Source: Impatiens glandulifera (Eukaryota; Streptophyta; Magnoliopsida; Ericales; Balsaminaceae). From it: a stretch of DNA of 64,000 nt. The stretch spans positions 7,401,714 through 7,465,713 of the forward strand of contig NC_061870.1 of the NCBI RefSeq assembly GCF_907164915.1, written 5' to 3'. Positions 10,401 through 19,879 of this stretch are shown in pieces. Each line of letters opens with the position of its first letter. The stretch's first letter is position 1. The translations under genes and the position numbers were made by a program. The notes beneath the pieces were generated by a model that made no database searches, was not told where the DNA came from, and saw nothing but the letters and a program-made list of their open reading frames with translations.

Positions 10401-11396
10401 AGTGAATCATCTCTCTATGTGAAGACTATTGATAAAGATTTCTTGATTATATGTTTATATGTAGATGATCTCATCTATTTTGGAACAAGCAAAGCTATGG
10501 TGGAAAACTTCAAGAATCAAATGATGAAAGAATTTGAGATCACAGACTTGGGACTCATGAAATATTTTCTTGGTATACAAGTTAAGCAAAGTCCAGGAAG
10601 AATCTTTCTATCTCAAGAAAAATATATTGAAGATCTGCTCAAGAAATTCAATATGAGTCAATGCAAGCCCCTCTCCACTCCTATGGCGTTGAATGAAAAA
10701 TTTTAAGTTAACGACGATGGTGAGAAAGCTGACTCAACTAGTTAGAGAGAGTTGATTGGTTCCTTAATCTATCTCAACACAAGACCGAGTATCACACATT
10801 CGGTAAGCTTGCTTTCTAGATTTTTGAATGAGCCAAGTCAAATTCATTTTGCAGCCGCAAAAAGAATCCTTAGATATCTTAAAGGCACAAAAACTCAAGG
10901 CATTGAATTCAAAAAGGAAAGTGAATGTAAGATGGTTGGTTATACAGATAGTAATTGGGCAGGCTCGATTGATGATCGAAAAAGTACCTCCGGTTATATC
11001 TTTTGTCTTGGATCAAATGTAATATCATGGAGCTCAAGAAAGTAGAAACTTGTGGCATTGTCATCAGCCGAAGCAGAGTATATAGCATGTACTAATGCAG
11101 CTTGTGAAGCTGTTTGGCTTCAAATAATTTTAAAGGACGTGAAGTTTGAGCAATGTGAGCCGACAATTATTCATTGCGACAATATGTCAGCTATTGCAAT
11201 GACAAAGAATCCTATTTTTCATGCTCGGTCCAAACATATTGAACTACGACATCATTTTATTCGAGATTTGGTTACTCAAGAAGTAATTTCCATGAAGTTT
11301 ATCAAAACAGAGGATCAGCCAGCAGATATCATGACCAAAGCCGTCACGATTGACAAGTTCGACAAATTCAAGAAGAAACTCAAGATTACTAATTAA
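7428..11396 (+). pseudogene. Copia element 2 gag-pol polyprotein, eight stop codons
   Basis: A single frame of about 1,320 codons holds the whole copia polyprotein. Gag (7428-8300) has the UBN2-like core and a CCHC knuckle, CKRCKIPNHSQRDC, near 8240. Protease has YLDSGASNHMT near 8390. Integrase has HLQYGHLNQ near 8785, TDHG near 9165 and QQNGVAEQKNHTI near 9255, but the first catalytic Asp is Asn (LVHSNICGP, 8970). RT has LDVKSVFLNGE (10200) and LYVDDLIYF (10455). RNase H has SSAEAEYIA (11065) and RSKHIELRHHFI (11225). Stops are at 8145, 9174, 9519, 9669, 10068, 10704, 10743 and 11043. The frame is otherwise continuous. The ATG at 7428 follows the primer site at normal distance. Confidence 0.95.
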
Positions 11397-11403
11397 GAGG
11401 GGG
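11395..11403 (+). other. Polypurine tract of copia element 2
   Basis: AAGAGGGGG abuts the 3' LTR start at 11404 and overlaps the end of the pol stop codon. Confidence 0.88.
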
Positions 11404-11424
11404 TGTTAAAAATAATAAATAATT
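11404..11424 (+). repeat. 3' LTR of copia element 2, first part
   Basis: This is the first 21 bp of the LTR (TGTTAAAAATAATAAATAATT), cut by the insertion of element 3. The last five bases, TAATT, are duplicated at 26637-26641. Confidence 0.93.
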
Positions 11425-12602
11425 TGTTAGGATCTAGGTCGCGGCTGGGGAACCGGGGTCTGACCGGTTAGCGCTTTCACTCAACGGTTGATGTTTAATC
11501 CGGTTAGAGATTAACACCGGGGTTTCAATACTACACAAACTGTCACAAACCCTTGAACCTAGTTCAAGTGCGGAAGTGGTTTGTTTCAGGTTGAAGCACC
11601 ACACACACAGGATTAATAGGACCATATTTGGATGAAGTCGGTTTGGAGTTTGGTGGGTCGGTTTGGGATTCAGTAAATCGGTTTAAGTGACGTTGAATCA
11701 GTTAGGGCGGTATGAGTCGGTTAGTATAGATCGGTTAGAATGTAAAGCCGGTAGAAAGTAAAGAACAAGACAAGTTTTTATGGATGTTCGGAGATAAATA
11801 TCCTACGTCACCCCTACTTCTCGAAACCGCGAGAAGGATATTCACTAAGGAATACTCAAACACAATCCGATCGAGACTTATTTGCTCCTCGATAACACTT
11901 CCACAATTCTCACCGAAATTGTAATCTCACTTCAAATACACGCTTAAACTCTTTTAATTTAGAGAGATAAAGATCACTTATAACTTAGGTTGGTGCAGCT
12001 CTTAAATGTTTTTCTCTTGTAACTTGTAACTTCTAGAACTATTTGCTGGAATTCTTAGAACTACATTTACTCCTCTTCAGCTCCTTCTTTTATAGGTGAA
12101 ATGTGCCAACGGTCACATTTCATCTCCTTGAATCTGATTGGTTGAACAGAGGTTTAGTGATTCAGACCTGGCGTTTTAGGCTTCCAGTGTATAGGTCAAA
12201 CCGGCTAGGTTTGTCTTTTACTTAATATGACAACTGTTGGTTGGACAGTTGCCTGGACCTGGAGGGTTGCGCCTCTAATTTATCCCGGAGTGGAAAGATC
12301 TTGTCGGACGGTCTTCTACAGCCTACAGATTGTCTTCAGACTTGTATGAATATGGCAATATTAAGGTCTGTCCCTTTGGTATCATCTTCAACAGATACTC
12401 AAAGTATCTATTTGCACCGATTGGTTGTTTAGGTTAACCGGATGATTTCTGGTTTTGGCTTTCTCTTCTTGACCGGTCTTGTCTTCCTGATCGGTTAGGT
12501 TTCTTGGCCGGTTGTATTGCTTGACCGGTTGAGTTACTTGACCGAACCTAATTCTGTAACCGTTCTCCTGCACAGGAAGTTTATCTAACAATTTATCTAA
12601 CA
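11425..12602 (-). repeat. 3' LTR of element 3
   Basis: This LTR of about 1.18 kb starts TGTTAGGATC and ends ATCTAACA on the plus strand. It matches the outer parts of 23304-26636 closely. Near its right end (12581-12602) a shorter sequence replaces the longer one seen at 26591-26636. It contains the paired-hairpin block described under 11772-11844. Confidence 0.92.
11772..11844 (-). other. Conserved LTR double hairpin, copy 1
   Basis: Read in element sense, this has the stem CTTCTCG-CGGTTT-CGAGAAG, then the motif GGGGTGACGTAGGA, then a weaker second stem (GGATA...ATCTCC), then CGAACATCCATAAAAA. The same layout occurs at 13582, 23715, 25786 and 48751. Confidence 0.7.
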
Positions 12603-12796
12603 ATTTCTCCCTTTTTGATTATTTTATTTAAAATATTCAAAACCATGCAAGAATGAAAATGTAGGCCGGTTTCTTTAAAAGTTCATTTGACCGGATTTTT
12701 GGAAAATGACTTAGAAAATTTTGTCTTTTGAAAAATTTAGCTTTTGAAAAATTAAGTAATGTTAATTTTTGGAACCGGCTAGAAAAACTAAACAGC
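12603..12796 (-). other. Polypurine tract and 3' untranslated region of element 3
   Basis: On the minus strand AAAAAGGGAGAAAT abuts the LTR start TGTTAGATAAATT. The first roughly 70 bp (12603-12673) recur almost exactly at 13968-14043. No coding sequence was seen. Confidence 0.75.
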
Positions 12797-13309
12797 TGTT
12801 AACGTCTATGTGCAGGAACAGATCCAATCGTATTAACCGGCTGGAACATCATCAACCGGCTGTTGAAATACCTCAAAGAAAAACAGTCCCAAGTGATCAA
12901 GTCAAGATTAGAGGAACCAGTTTTTACCATCTCACGTGACCGGCCAGCAAAGACAAGATTTACATTCCAGCCGGATCATATTGCACAAGAGACAAAACCG
13001 GAAACTCAATCTGCAAGAGTGACGTAACATGACGAAATAGACGTGTCTCGAATAGATAAAAGAAGATAAGATCCGATCGGAAGCATGCGAGGAAAGAAAT
13101 GATGATTTACTGATCCGATGTTGACAACCGGAGGTGCATGCCCGACACGTGTTCGAATCTGAAAACCGGTTACGTCATCATACACTCAGAGGTGTCTGCA
13201 TGATTGCCAAGTGTTGAGGAAGGTGAAACGTGCAAGTAACTTTTCTGCACCGGCGTGATAATGATCAACCAATCCCACGGAGAGAGAAGAAAATGACCGT
13301 TGGGATCTC

Positions 13310-13325
13310 ATCTACTATAAAAGGA
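13310..13325 (+). promoter_or_regulatory. TATA box in the inverted LTR-like segment
   Basis: CTACTATAAAAGGAAG is a good plant TATA context. It lies about 270 bp before the conserved hairpin block, so the hairpins would be near +240 of the transcript. Confidence 0.55.
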
Positions 13326-13581
13326 AGATGAAGCGTCCTCATTTAATGCGAATCATATCAAGCAAGAAAATGAGTCACATCTCTCTAAGAAAAGCGATAA
13401 GTCACAAAATCTTAGAGAGATAAACTTTTACGATCCAAAACCGGTGTGTCATAAACCGGATGCTTTCTGTGTGTGTTTGTGTTGAGTTATTGTATTACAT
13501 CAAGAGTGAGTTGGTGTAACCGGCGAGTAGCGAGTTGGGCTCGACCGGCAGTGTTGTTGTAACTTTGAAAGTTAGTGGAGA

Positions 13582-13652
13582 TCCTTCTCATAACCTGAGA
13601 AGAAGGGGTGACGTAGGAGGGTTTGCTCCGAACATCCATAAAAATCTTGTCT
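13582..13652 (+). other. Conserved LTR double hairpin, copy 2
   Basis: The stem CTTCTCA-TAACC-TGAGAAG (13584-13602, seven perfect pairs) is followed by GGGGTGACGTAGGA. A second stem GGAG-GGTTTG-CTCC comes next, then CGAACATCCATAAAAA. Confidence 0.72.
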
Positions 13653-13967
13653 CGTGTCATTTCCTTTATTTCCTGCTTACTCACTTAACCTAACCAAAAC
13701 AATATTACTCCTTAAATCAAAAACCGGTCCATACACTCCATCTCTAAAACCGACTCCTTCTAAACATCATCTAAGTCGCATACGTTGCTTTAGACTGAAA
13801 CAGACATTTCCGCCCTTGAACCCGGTTCAAGAGTCTGTGACAGTTTGCGAAGTGCTGAAAACGGTTATAGTCTCTAACCGGACTATCACCAAAGTGTGTT
13901 GTGTTGTGTAAGCGGCCACCCTTCTAAAACCGGAAACACCCCGGTCCTCCAAGGGCGTCCCCGATCC

Positions 13968-14113
13968 TAATAATTTCTCCCTTTTTGATTATTTTATTTA
14001 AAATATTCAAAACCATGCAAGAATGTAAATGTAGGCCGGTTTCCAAAAATACTTGATATATATATAAAATTATACTAAGGTAAACATTGGTAATATTTAA
14101 TTAAAGAAAGCCT
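13968..14113 (-). repeat. Duplicated polypurine-tract region
   Basis: AATTTCTCCCTTTTTGATTA and the following 55 bp repeat 12603-12673 with about one change. On the minus strand this copy directly follows gene C and would be the expected 3' end of the element, but it is followed by the inverted LTR-like segment rather than a normal 3' LTR. Confidence 0.8.
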
Positions 14114-16782
14114 CTATTTCTTCTTCTTGGGCAGGTATTTGTCCTGCATTTCTGCAGTCATCTTTCCCTTGCCCGGATTGCAGGGATCGGTGCCAGGTCT
14201 GGAGGAGGATCCTTGACCGCCTGAGGTACCGGTGAAAGGTGAAGCCGGTGGAACAAACGATCTATGTGGAATCGCTTCAAGACCTCGCGGTCTTTTGGTC
14301 AGTGGTACGGTTTCTTCCTCGAGATCATCATCTTCTTGCGAAACCGGGTTGATTGGAGGATCGACAATTGCTTCAGCAACGTTGTCCAATAGCTTTGAGA
14401 TTGCCGCCCTGTTGGAAGAAGCCTTTCTTTTTCTGGTAGTCGGTCCGGATGGAGAAGCAGCCGCTTTCGATTTCTTACGGGCGTCGGCGAACTCATTGTA
14501 TGCTAGCTGTTGGCCGATTAGTCGAGCCGCATCTTCATTTTGCTGAATCGCTATGGCCGGTGCAATGTTTTCCACAGTTTGAACGTGTTGGGCCAGGTTT
14601 GCATCTGCCTCTACCGTTTCCTTTTGAAGTCGGACTTGCTCGTCCAGGGCATCCTGAATCTTCTGAGCCGCGATCTCATTTGCTTCCTCAAGTGCTTTTT
14701 CGGCTGCCATCTTTGTCGCTACCATCTCCACTAGTTGTTCGGTGACCGCCTTTAACTCGTCTTCGGTCTTGGCATGCTTCTCCTCAAGCATTGCCACTCT
14801 CTCAAGTGTGGATCCGGCCTGGACACCGGATTGAGACAGATCCCCTTCAATTTTGTTCAGCCTTTGATCAGTTGTTATTTGGTTTAGTTCTGCCAAACCG
14901 ACCTTTTGGATGGTAAGAGCGATATCGGTCTCCAAATTCTTAGTTACGGACTCCAATACCTTAGTTCTGTCAGTTGTATCACTGAACAAAAGGTCGGTAA
15001 GACCATATTTGTCCTCAACGGACGTAATCTGTCCAACCGCGGTTTCCAGCTGTTTATTGGTAGACTCAATCATCTCGATGGATTTAGTCGCGGTTTCTTT
15101 TATCTTCTTTTGCCACGGCAGGATGGCGGTATTGACAAATTCCTCAATTAGATCCTTTACTCTTTCTTCTGTTACAGCCGGTACCGATTCATTTTCGGTT
15201 TGAAGAGATACGTGTTGATCAGTGGGAGGTGTACCTGTCCCGAGTTCGGTGTCATTGATTACGGGTTCCTGATCAGGGGAGATATGCTCGGTTTCAGCCG
15301 GATTCGGACCGCCATCATCCTCAGGATTAGATCTGGAGAAAGTTGAAGCCCCTTGGTGCTCGGGTTCCGCTTCCAACCGTGCCAACTCATCGATCAGTTC
15401 CCGTTCTTTGACCGTTAGCATATCCAACTCTAGGATCTCGAACTGGGATTCCTCCATTCCAGGGATGTGCTTTTCTCGAAGAAGTTGGATATGTTCGGTG
15501 AGCCCTAGTAACCGGGCATGCAGTTCGACCATCTTACTTCTTCGAAGAGCGGTCAAGACGCTCTGAGCCTTTGTAAGGTTGATGACTTCCGCCTCCATCT
15601 CAACCAGTTTTTCGTATCTTCGGTCAGCGGGATGTTCCGGTAGCATGTTGGTGTAGAAGATTTCCTGCCGGTTCAGGGCCCATTGAAAGTAGACGTCGCT
15701 TGCAGCGTGAGCCTGAACGTGAATTTCTTTCATGATTTGTTTGACGAGGTCCTTGCCCATTTGCCGAATGCTTTCATCCACAGTTTCATTTTCTTCCGGT
15801 TGTCTACCCGAACTGGCATCGATATTATTAGTTCTAGCCGATTGTTCTTCGACCACCGACTCTTTCCCTTTGCCAGACCGATCCAACTCGGTGTGGTGTG
15901 AAAGAGTTCGGCCAAAGTTGGAAGCCGAGTTTTCCGTATGGAGGGTGTCAGACTGAGGATTAGCCGACCCGGTCGGTTGCTGATCTGCCTTTCTTCCGGA
16001 TTTTTCTTTTGCCGGAACCTTTTTCTTTTTAGATGGTGTCTTTCTTCGGCCGCTTGTATTGCCGGAGACCTTTTTTTTTCCCTATTTCTCGTCCGGTCTA
16101 ATAAAGTGATGGGATTTTACGATTTTGCTGGGGGGGAGAAAAACACCAGGGCCAGTGTCAGCGTTGAAATGACGCATCAGTTTGCCGAGTGGAACGGCTT
16201 ATCCCCATGACCGTTTAGATGAAGGATCCACCATCTCATATAGGTTGGTGAAAATTACCTTTGCTCAGTTAATTTTAGTGCCGTTGACTAAACCGGCAAT
16301 CATATCGATCTTCATTCGGGTGAGGCTATCATAGTTGCCTCCCTGTGCTTGAACCGACTTAGACAGAATCTCGCATAGCGGTCTAAGTTCCGGTTTGAGA
16401 GAGGTTTTCTTACCGGACACTACTATTGGTACCAAAGTATCTGAAACATGCCGGTAAACCGCTTGGAATGTTTCCTCGTTTGTAAACACCGAGAAGTCGC
16501 TCCCCTTGGTTAGCAGATGGAGGACCTCAGCAACCAACTCCATGGTGAGTTTGAACGGTTTACCGCCTACTGTTGCGGTTATCGTTCCTTCGCTGAGTGC
16601 AGCGGTTTGGAAGAATTCGGTAACCGCTTCTTGATACAAGATGAACAGTCCGTTCCAGAAATGTTCAAGACCGAACTCAGAGATTTGGGTTACACCCGTT
16701 TAGCTTCCGCCGATCCATTTTCTCGAATTTTATCGAAATCGACCTAGACAATGTGGGTGAAAAGCACAGATTCGCGACCCAT
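14114..16782 (-). pseudogene. Gene C: transposon-associated domain plus long coiled coil
   Basis: This long gene follows gene B in the same sense as pol. An ATG at 16782 lies about 105 bp after a TATAAATATGG box. The N-terminal part (16782-16090) resembles genes A and B: YQEAVTEFFQTAALSEGTI, then MKIDMIAGLVNGTKIN. A basic Lys/Arg-rich stretch (16060-15980) follows. The last 590 codons are open, acidic and heptad-like (coiled coil, about 15600-14550), with a KKRKAS-type basic cluster near 14430 and a KKKK C-terminus. Lesions are stops at 16746 and 16692, a frameshift near 16650, and stops at 16267 (TGA for an expected Trp in NWAKV), 16201 and 16084. The frame reads through 16267-16084 without a gap, so no intron is needed. 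The function is unknown. It could be env-like only by position. Confidence 0.7.
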
Positions 16783-16886
16783 TGTGAGTTGAAGAGACCG
16801 AGAGATCGAGAGCGTGAGATTTTAGAGATTTGAAAGCTAGAGAGAGAAAGCCGTTTCGCGTAAGAATGAAGTAAAATGACTAAGGA

Positions 16887-16897
16887 CCATATTTATA
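16887..16897 (-). promoter_or_regulatory. TATA box of gene C
   Basis: TATAAATATGG on the minus strand lies about 105 bp before the gene C ATG. It is followed by a CT-rich leader (TTTCTCTCTCTAGC). Confidence 0.5.
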
Positions 16898-17070
16898 GTC
16901 GCGGGTTGGAATTTCAACCGCCGCGAACTGTCACATCAGATTTGGGCGGGAATTTTCCCTCCAAAATGACTTTGGGCGGCAAGCGATGGGCGGGAAGTTC
17001 GAGCGGAAGTTTGATGCGGTTATTTAACCGGTGATGAAGCGGTTATTTAATGTAACCGTTCTATTCATGA

Positions 17071-17357
17071 GACGGTTATTTAACCGGTGATTTAGGGAAG
17101 CGGTTAGCATTTTTAAGACGGTTATTTAACCGGTGACTTAAGGAAGCGGTTAACGTTTTTAAGACGATTATTTAACTGGTGACTTAAGGAAGCGGTTAGC
17201 GTTTTTAAGACGGTTATTTAACCGGTGACTTAAGGAAGCGGTTAGCGTTTTTAAGACGGTTACTTAACCGGTGACTTAAGGAAGCGGTTAGCATTTTTAA
17301 GACGGTTATTTATTCGGTGACTTAAGGAAGCGGTTAGCGTTTTTAAGACGGTTGATC
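17071..17357. repeat. 46-bp tandem repeat, about 6.2 copies
   Basis: Units starting GACGGTTATTTAACCGGTGA begin at 17071, 17117, 17163, 17209, 17255, 17301 and 17347, an exact 46-bp period. Each full unit contains the small inverted repeat GGTTA-TT-TAACC. The array sits between gene B and the promoter of gene C. Confidence 0.95.
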
Positions 17358-17495
17358 ATTTAGACCGATATTCTAATAATGCAATTTTGACTCGGTTTTC
17401 GAACTTAGAAATTTAAATGATCATTCAATGAAAGAGAGCATAATAGAGACCGATACACAGATCGGTTTAAAGTACACAAGATATCGGATTATAAA

Positions 17496-18196
17496 TTAGG
17501 TAATAATTATTTTAGAAAGTTTGTCCTCCACCCCTTCCTCGTGAAGAACATTTGATAGGTACGCCGGGGTACCCGGTCCAAGATTTGGATGGTGTGTACG
17601 AAGGAACCGGCTTATGTGGGGAGCATAGCCGAAACCTTTCTTTGTCTCGACCATGGTCCTCAAGTTATTGAAGATGACCGATGACCAATTGATGGAGGTG
17701 TTGCTGACGATGTAGGTCATCATGTCAAAGACTTTCTTGGAATAGTGTTGGTTCGGAGATTGGCAGATGATGGATTGGTTGACGATCTCGTGAAGGAGTT
17801 GAATGTGATGGGCGAGGCGGGTTTTCAGACCGTGGTTTTCCACCGGTAATTTGGTTCTGGAGAAAAATTTCACGTAGTCAACCGCATCACTCCTCACCCG
17901 GGATGGGAAATCGGAGAACCCTTCATGGGCAGATTGAACATCTGAGAGAATTCGTTTTCGCGAAGAGCAAAGATGTGGTTCTTCACGATAGAAGTAATGA
18001 CATCGCCGGATATGGATGCATTATTGAAAAATTCCATTACCTCTGGAATGAAGAGGGGTCCGGATTCTTCGAGAAAGTCACGAAGGCCGGTGTCATTGAG
18101 GGATTCAAAAAGGGGTTCCTTCACTTCAAGATCCTCAACCTTGAGGACGGAGTCGAAATCAATGCAAAGATAGTTTCTTAGAGTACGGTTCGACAT
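17496..18196 (-). pseudogene. Gene B: transposon-associated domain protein, one frameshift
   Basis: This second gene downstream of pol starts at ATG 18196 (MSNRTLRNYLCIDFDSV), about 90 bp after a TATATTAGG box. It shares with gene A the blocks SLNDTGLRDFLE (A: SLEDTGLKSFLD), EVMEFFNNASI (A: TVLEFFYNARV), EFSQMFNLPMKG (A: DFARCFDLPKQG) and VFDMMTYIVSNTSINWSSVI (A: VFNMMTAITTDTSVNWSRVL). A frameshift at about 17895 (reading GGGTGAGG) splits it into 18196-17894 and 17897-17496. Otherwise it is open over about 230 codons. I recall related proteins annotated only as putative plant transposon proteins in Lamiales. No catalytic motif is visible. The order B after A suggests a local duplication. Confidence 0.7.
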
Positions 18197-18281
18197 TCTT
18201 TTAAATCTTTGATAAGAGAGAGATAGAGAGTTTAAGAAATTATAAGTTGTTTGGAGGTATGCCAAATTGATAAAGGGGGTT

Positions 18282-18290
18282 CCTAATATA
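18282..18290 (-). promoter_or_regulatory. TATA-like box of gene B
   Basis: TATATTAGG on the minus strand lies about 90 bp upstream of the gene B ATG. A CT-rich leader (CTCTCTATCTCTCTC) lies between them. Confidence 0.4.
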
Positions 18291-18619
18291 GTTTTGGAAT
18301 TGGAGGGAAAATAGGAGCATTTAATGCTAATATTCCGTTTTGTCTTATTAGTGTTGGGAATATTTATGTTTCCAAAACTCCTTGGGAAGGAGTTACTTTT
18401 GACCGGTTGCGAAACTCGAGGTGGATAATCTAGTTGGGAAGTAACTAGGTTTGTGTAATTTCCCATGTAGTTGGAAATCAAAAGTTACTTTTCATTCAAG
18501 AGAGTGGAGTTTCAGCAAACCGAAATAAACACATAGATTAGCCGAAAAGATCATAATGGAGTAGAACGACAATACAACCGGTTTGTACATCAAAATGACC
18601 GGTTGTAGAGAGGAGTGAC

Positions 18620-19354
18620 TTAATTGCCGGATGAGTTGAGATGACGGTTCTTCCTTTTCCAGGCCTTCTCATAGAACAAGTCGGCAGCTTCCTTAGTTAT
18701 GACTTAAACCTGGTTTAGCCCTTCGCCTGGACAGAGCGGAACCCTGAGTTCCATGAGTAGGCAACTAATTTGGGGAATGAGACCGGTATGGCGAGTGGTG
18801 ATCATCCAGATCAAGACATCAAACAGCACCCTGGACCAGTTGACCGACGTATCTGTTGTGATGGCAGTCATCATGTTGAAAACTGTGGCACAGTAAGTAT
18901 TGGTTACATCCTTACCTAGGATGCCCCGACCGATGATATCATTGTGAAGCTGGTATTCAGCCTTTAATGATGACCTAGCACCGTGGTCACTGACCGGACG
19001 TTTCGACCTAGAGAAGTTCAAGGAAATCTCGGCCTTTAGTTCGGCCGAAACGTTTAAATCGGTAAGCCCTTGCTTCGGAAGGTCGAAGCACCGGGCAAAG
19101 TCACTTTCCGAAAAGTCAAACACGGTTCCTCCAACCCTTGATTGAATAAGGGTGTCAAAGTACGGAGTACCGCGGAAGACCCTTGCGTTGTAGAAGAACT
19201 CCAGAACGGTTTCAGGGAAGATGACATGTTTGTCATCTAGAAAGGATTTTAGACCAGTGTCTTCAAGAGATTTGATCATCTTGAATATCTCGTAATGTTC
19301 AGTTCCTTGAGCAGAGTTGAAATCAACTTGGAGAATGTTTTGAAACTGAGACAT
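18620..19354 (-). pseudogene. Gene A: transposon-associated domain protein, one stop
   Basis: This is the first of three related genes downstream of pol in element 3. The ATG at 19354 (MSQFQNILQVDFNSAQ) opens 216 codons to a TAA at 18706-18704. The same frame then continues with a plausible C-terminus (ITKEAADLFYEKAWKRKN) to a natural stop at 18620, giving about 245 codons with one nonsense change. Shared blocks with gene B are listed there. The protein is predicted soluble, with no membrane segment, which argues against a classical envelope protein. A TATA-like box lies about 60 bp upstream. The family is remembered as an uncharacterised plant transposon protein. Its function is unknown. Confidence 0.7.
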
Positions 19355-19410
19355 TTTTGTCTTAGTGAAATGATAAGTTGATACTTGTGAGTGTTTTGTC
19401 TGATGTTTAC

Positions 19411-19420
19411 CTAACTTATA
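19411..19420 (-). promoter_or_regulatory. TATA-like box of gene A
   Basis: AAAATATAAGTTAG on the minus strand lies about 60 bp upstream of the gene A ATG. Confidence 0.35.
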
Positions 19421-19879
19421 TTTTGGTGGAGGGATGATGGTATTGTCCAGTGTATAGTAGGTGATTTAGTCTATTAACCATAGGATAAAACATATTGCAT
19501 GAAATAAGTATGTCTACAACCTAGGATGTGAGTCATAGGCCTGGACGGTGAAAGATATCATATCTTCACGTCTTTTAAGGTATGACCATTTTGCTTTGAA
19601 AATGTATCTTTTCAGAACAGATACATCTAAACACGGATAATTGTTCCAATTTTGTTCGGAAGCCAAATAATCCAGAGTACATTATTTCCAAACCGGTCGA
19701 TTTTCAGTCATTGGTCCCGATGCGGTTAATTAGTGTAAGCACTAAGTAACCGGTCAGTTTACATAGACTGATAGATAAAGCGGTTCTTCAATAGGTACCT
19801 TGGTGAATTCAGTTTCCGACAATTTAGGAAGAACTTTTTGTCTGTCCGAACCGATTTTCGTTTTAGACATTTAAGAGGT

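Larger units (their letters stand above)
12797..13967 (+). repeat. LTR-like segment in inverted orientation inside element 3
   Basis: On the plus strand this begins TGTTAACGTC and ends CCCGATCCTAA, matching the ends of the SIRE-like LTR in the opposite orientation to the adjacent 3' LTR. It has a TATAAAAGG box near 13315 and the conserved double hairpin at 13582. It also has the GTTCAAG-CTGTGACAGTTTG and CCGGTTAGAGA-like blocks shared with 11425-11560. It is diverged from that LTR and closer in layout to the solo LTR at 47804-49173. The last two bases of a normal CCTAACA end are missing, and the sequence runs straight into a second copy of the polypurine-tract region. It could be a solo LTR or the result of a rearrangement. 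Confidence 0.75.

Noticed and set aside
12241..13911. Short open frames within LTR sequences
   Set aside because: They lie in LTRs, are not conserved between LTR copies and have no recognisable domain.
14232..15956. Several plus-strand open frames antisense to gene C
   Set aside because: They are shadows of the long minus-strand coiled-coil frame. Their composition is low-complexity Ser/Arg/Leu with no recognisable domain.
16085..16265. An intron between the N-terminal part of gene C and its coiled coil
   Set aside because: Donor- and acceptor-like words exist (AAAG|GTAATT and CCCCCCCAG), but the frame reads straight through with plausible protein (AKVIFTNLYEMVDP) apart from substitution-type stops. 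No intron is needed.
17071..17357. Regular direct repeats resembling a CRISPR array
   Set aside because: The repeats are contiguous with no unique spacers, and the context is a plant retrotransposon. This is a simple tandem array.
19354..19860. A further gene between pol and gene A
   Set aside because: No frame or motif was seen in 19355-19860. It appears to be leader or spacer sequence for gene A.
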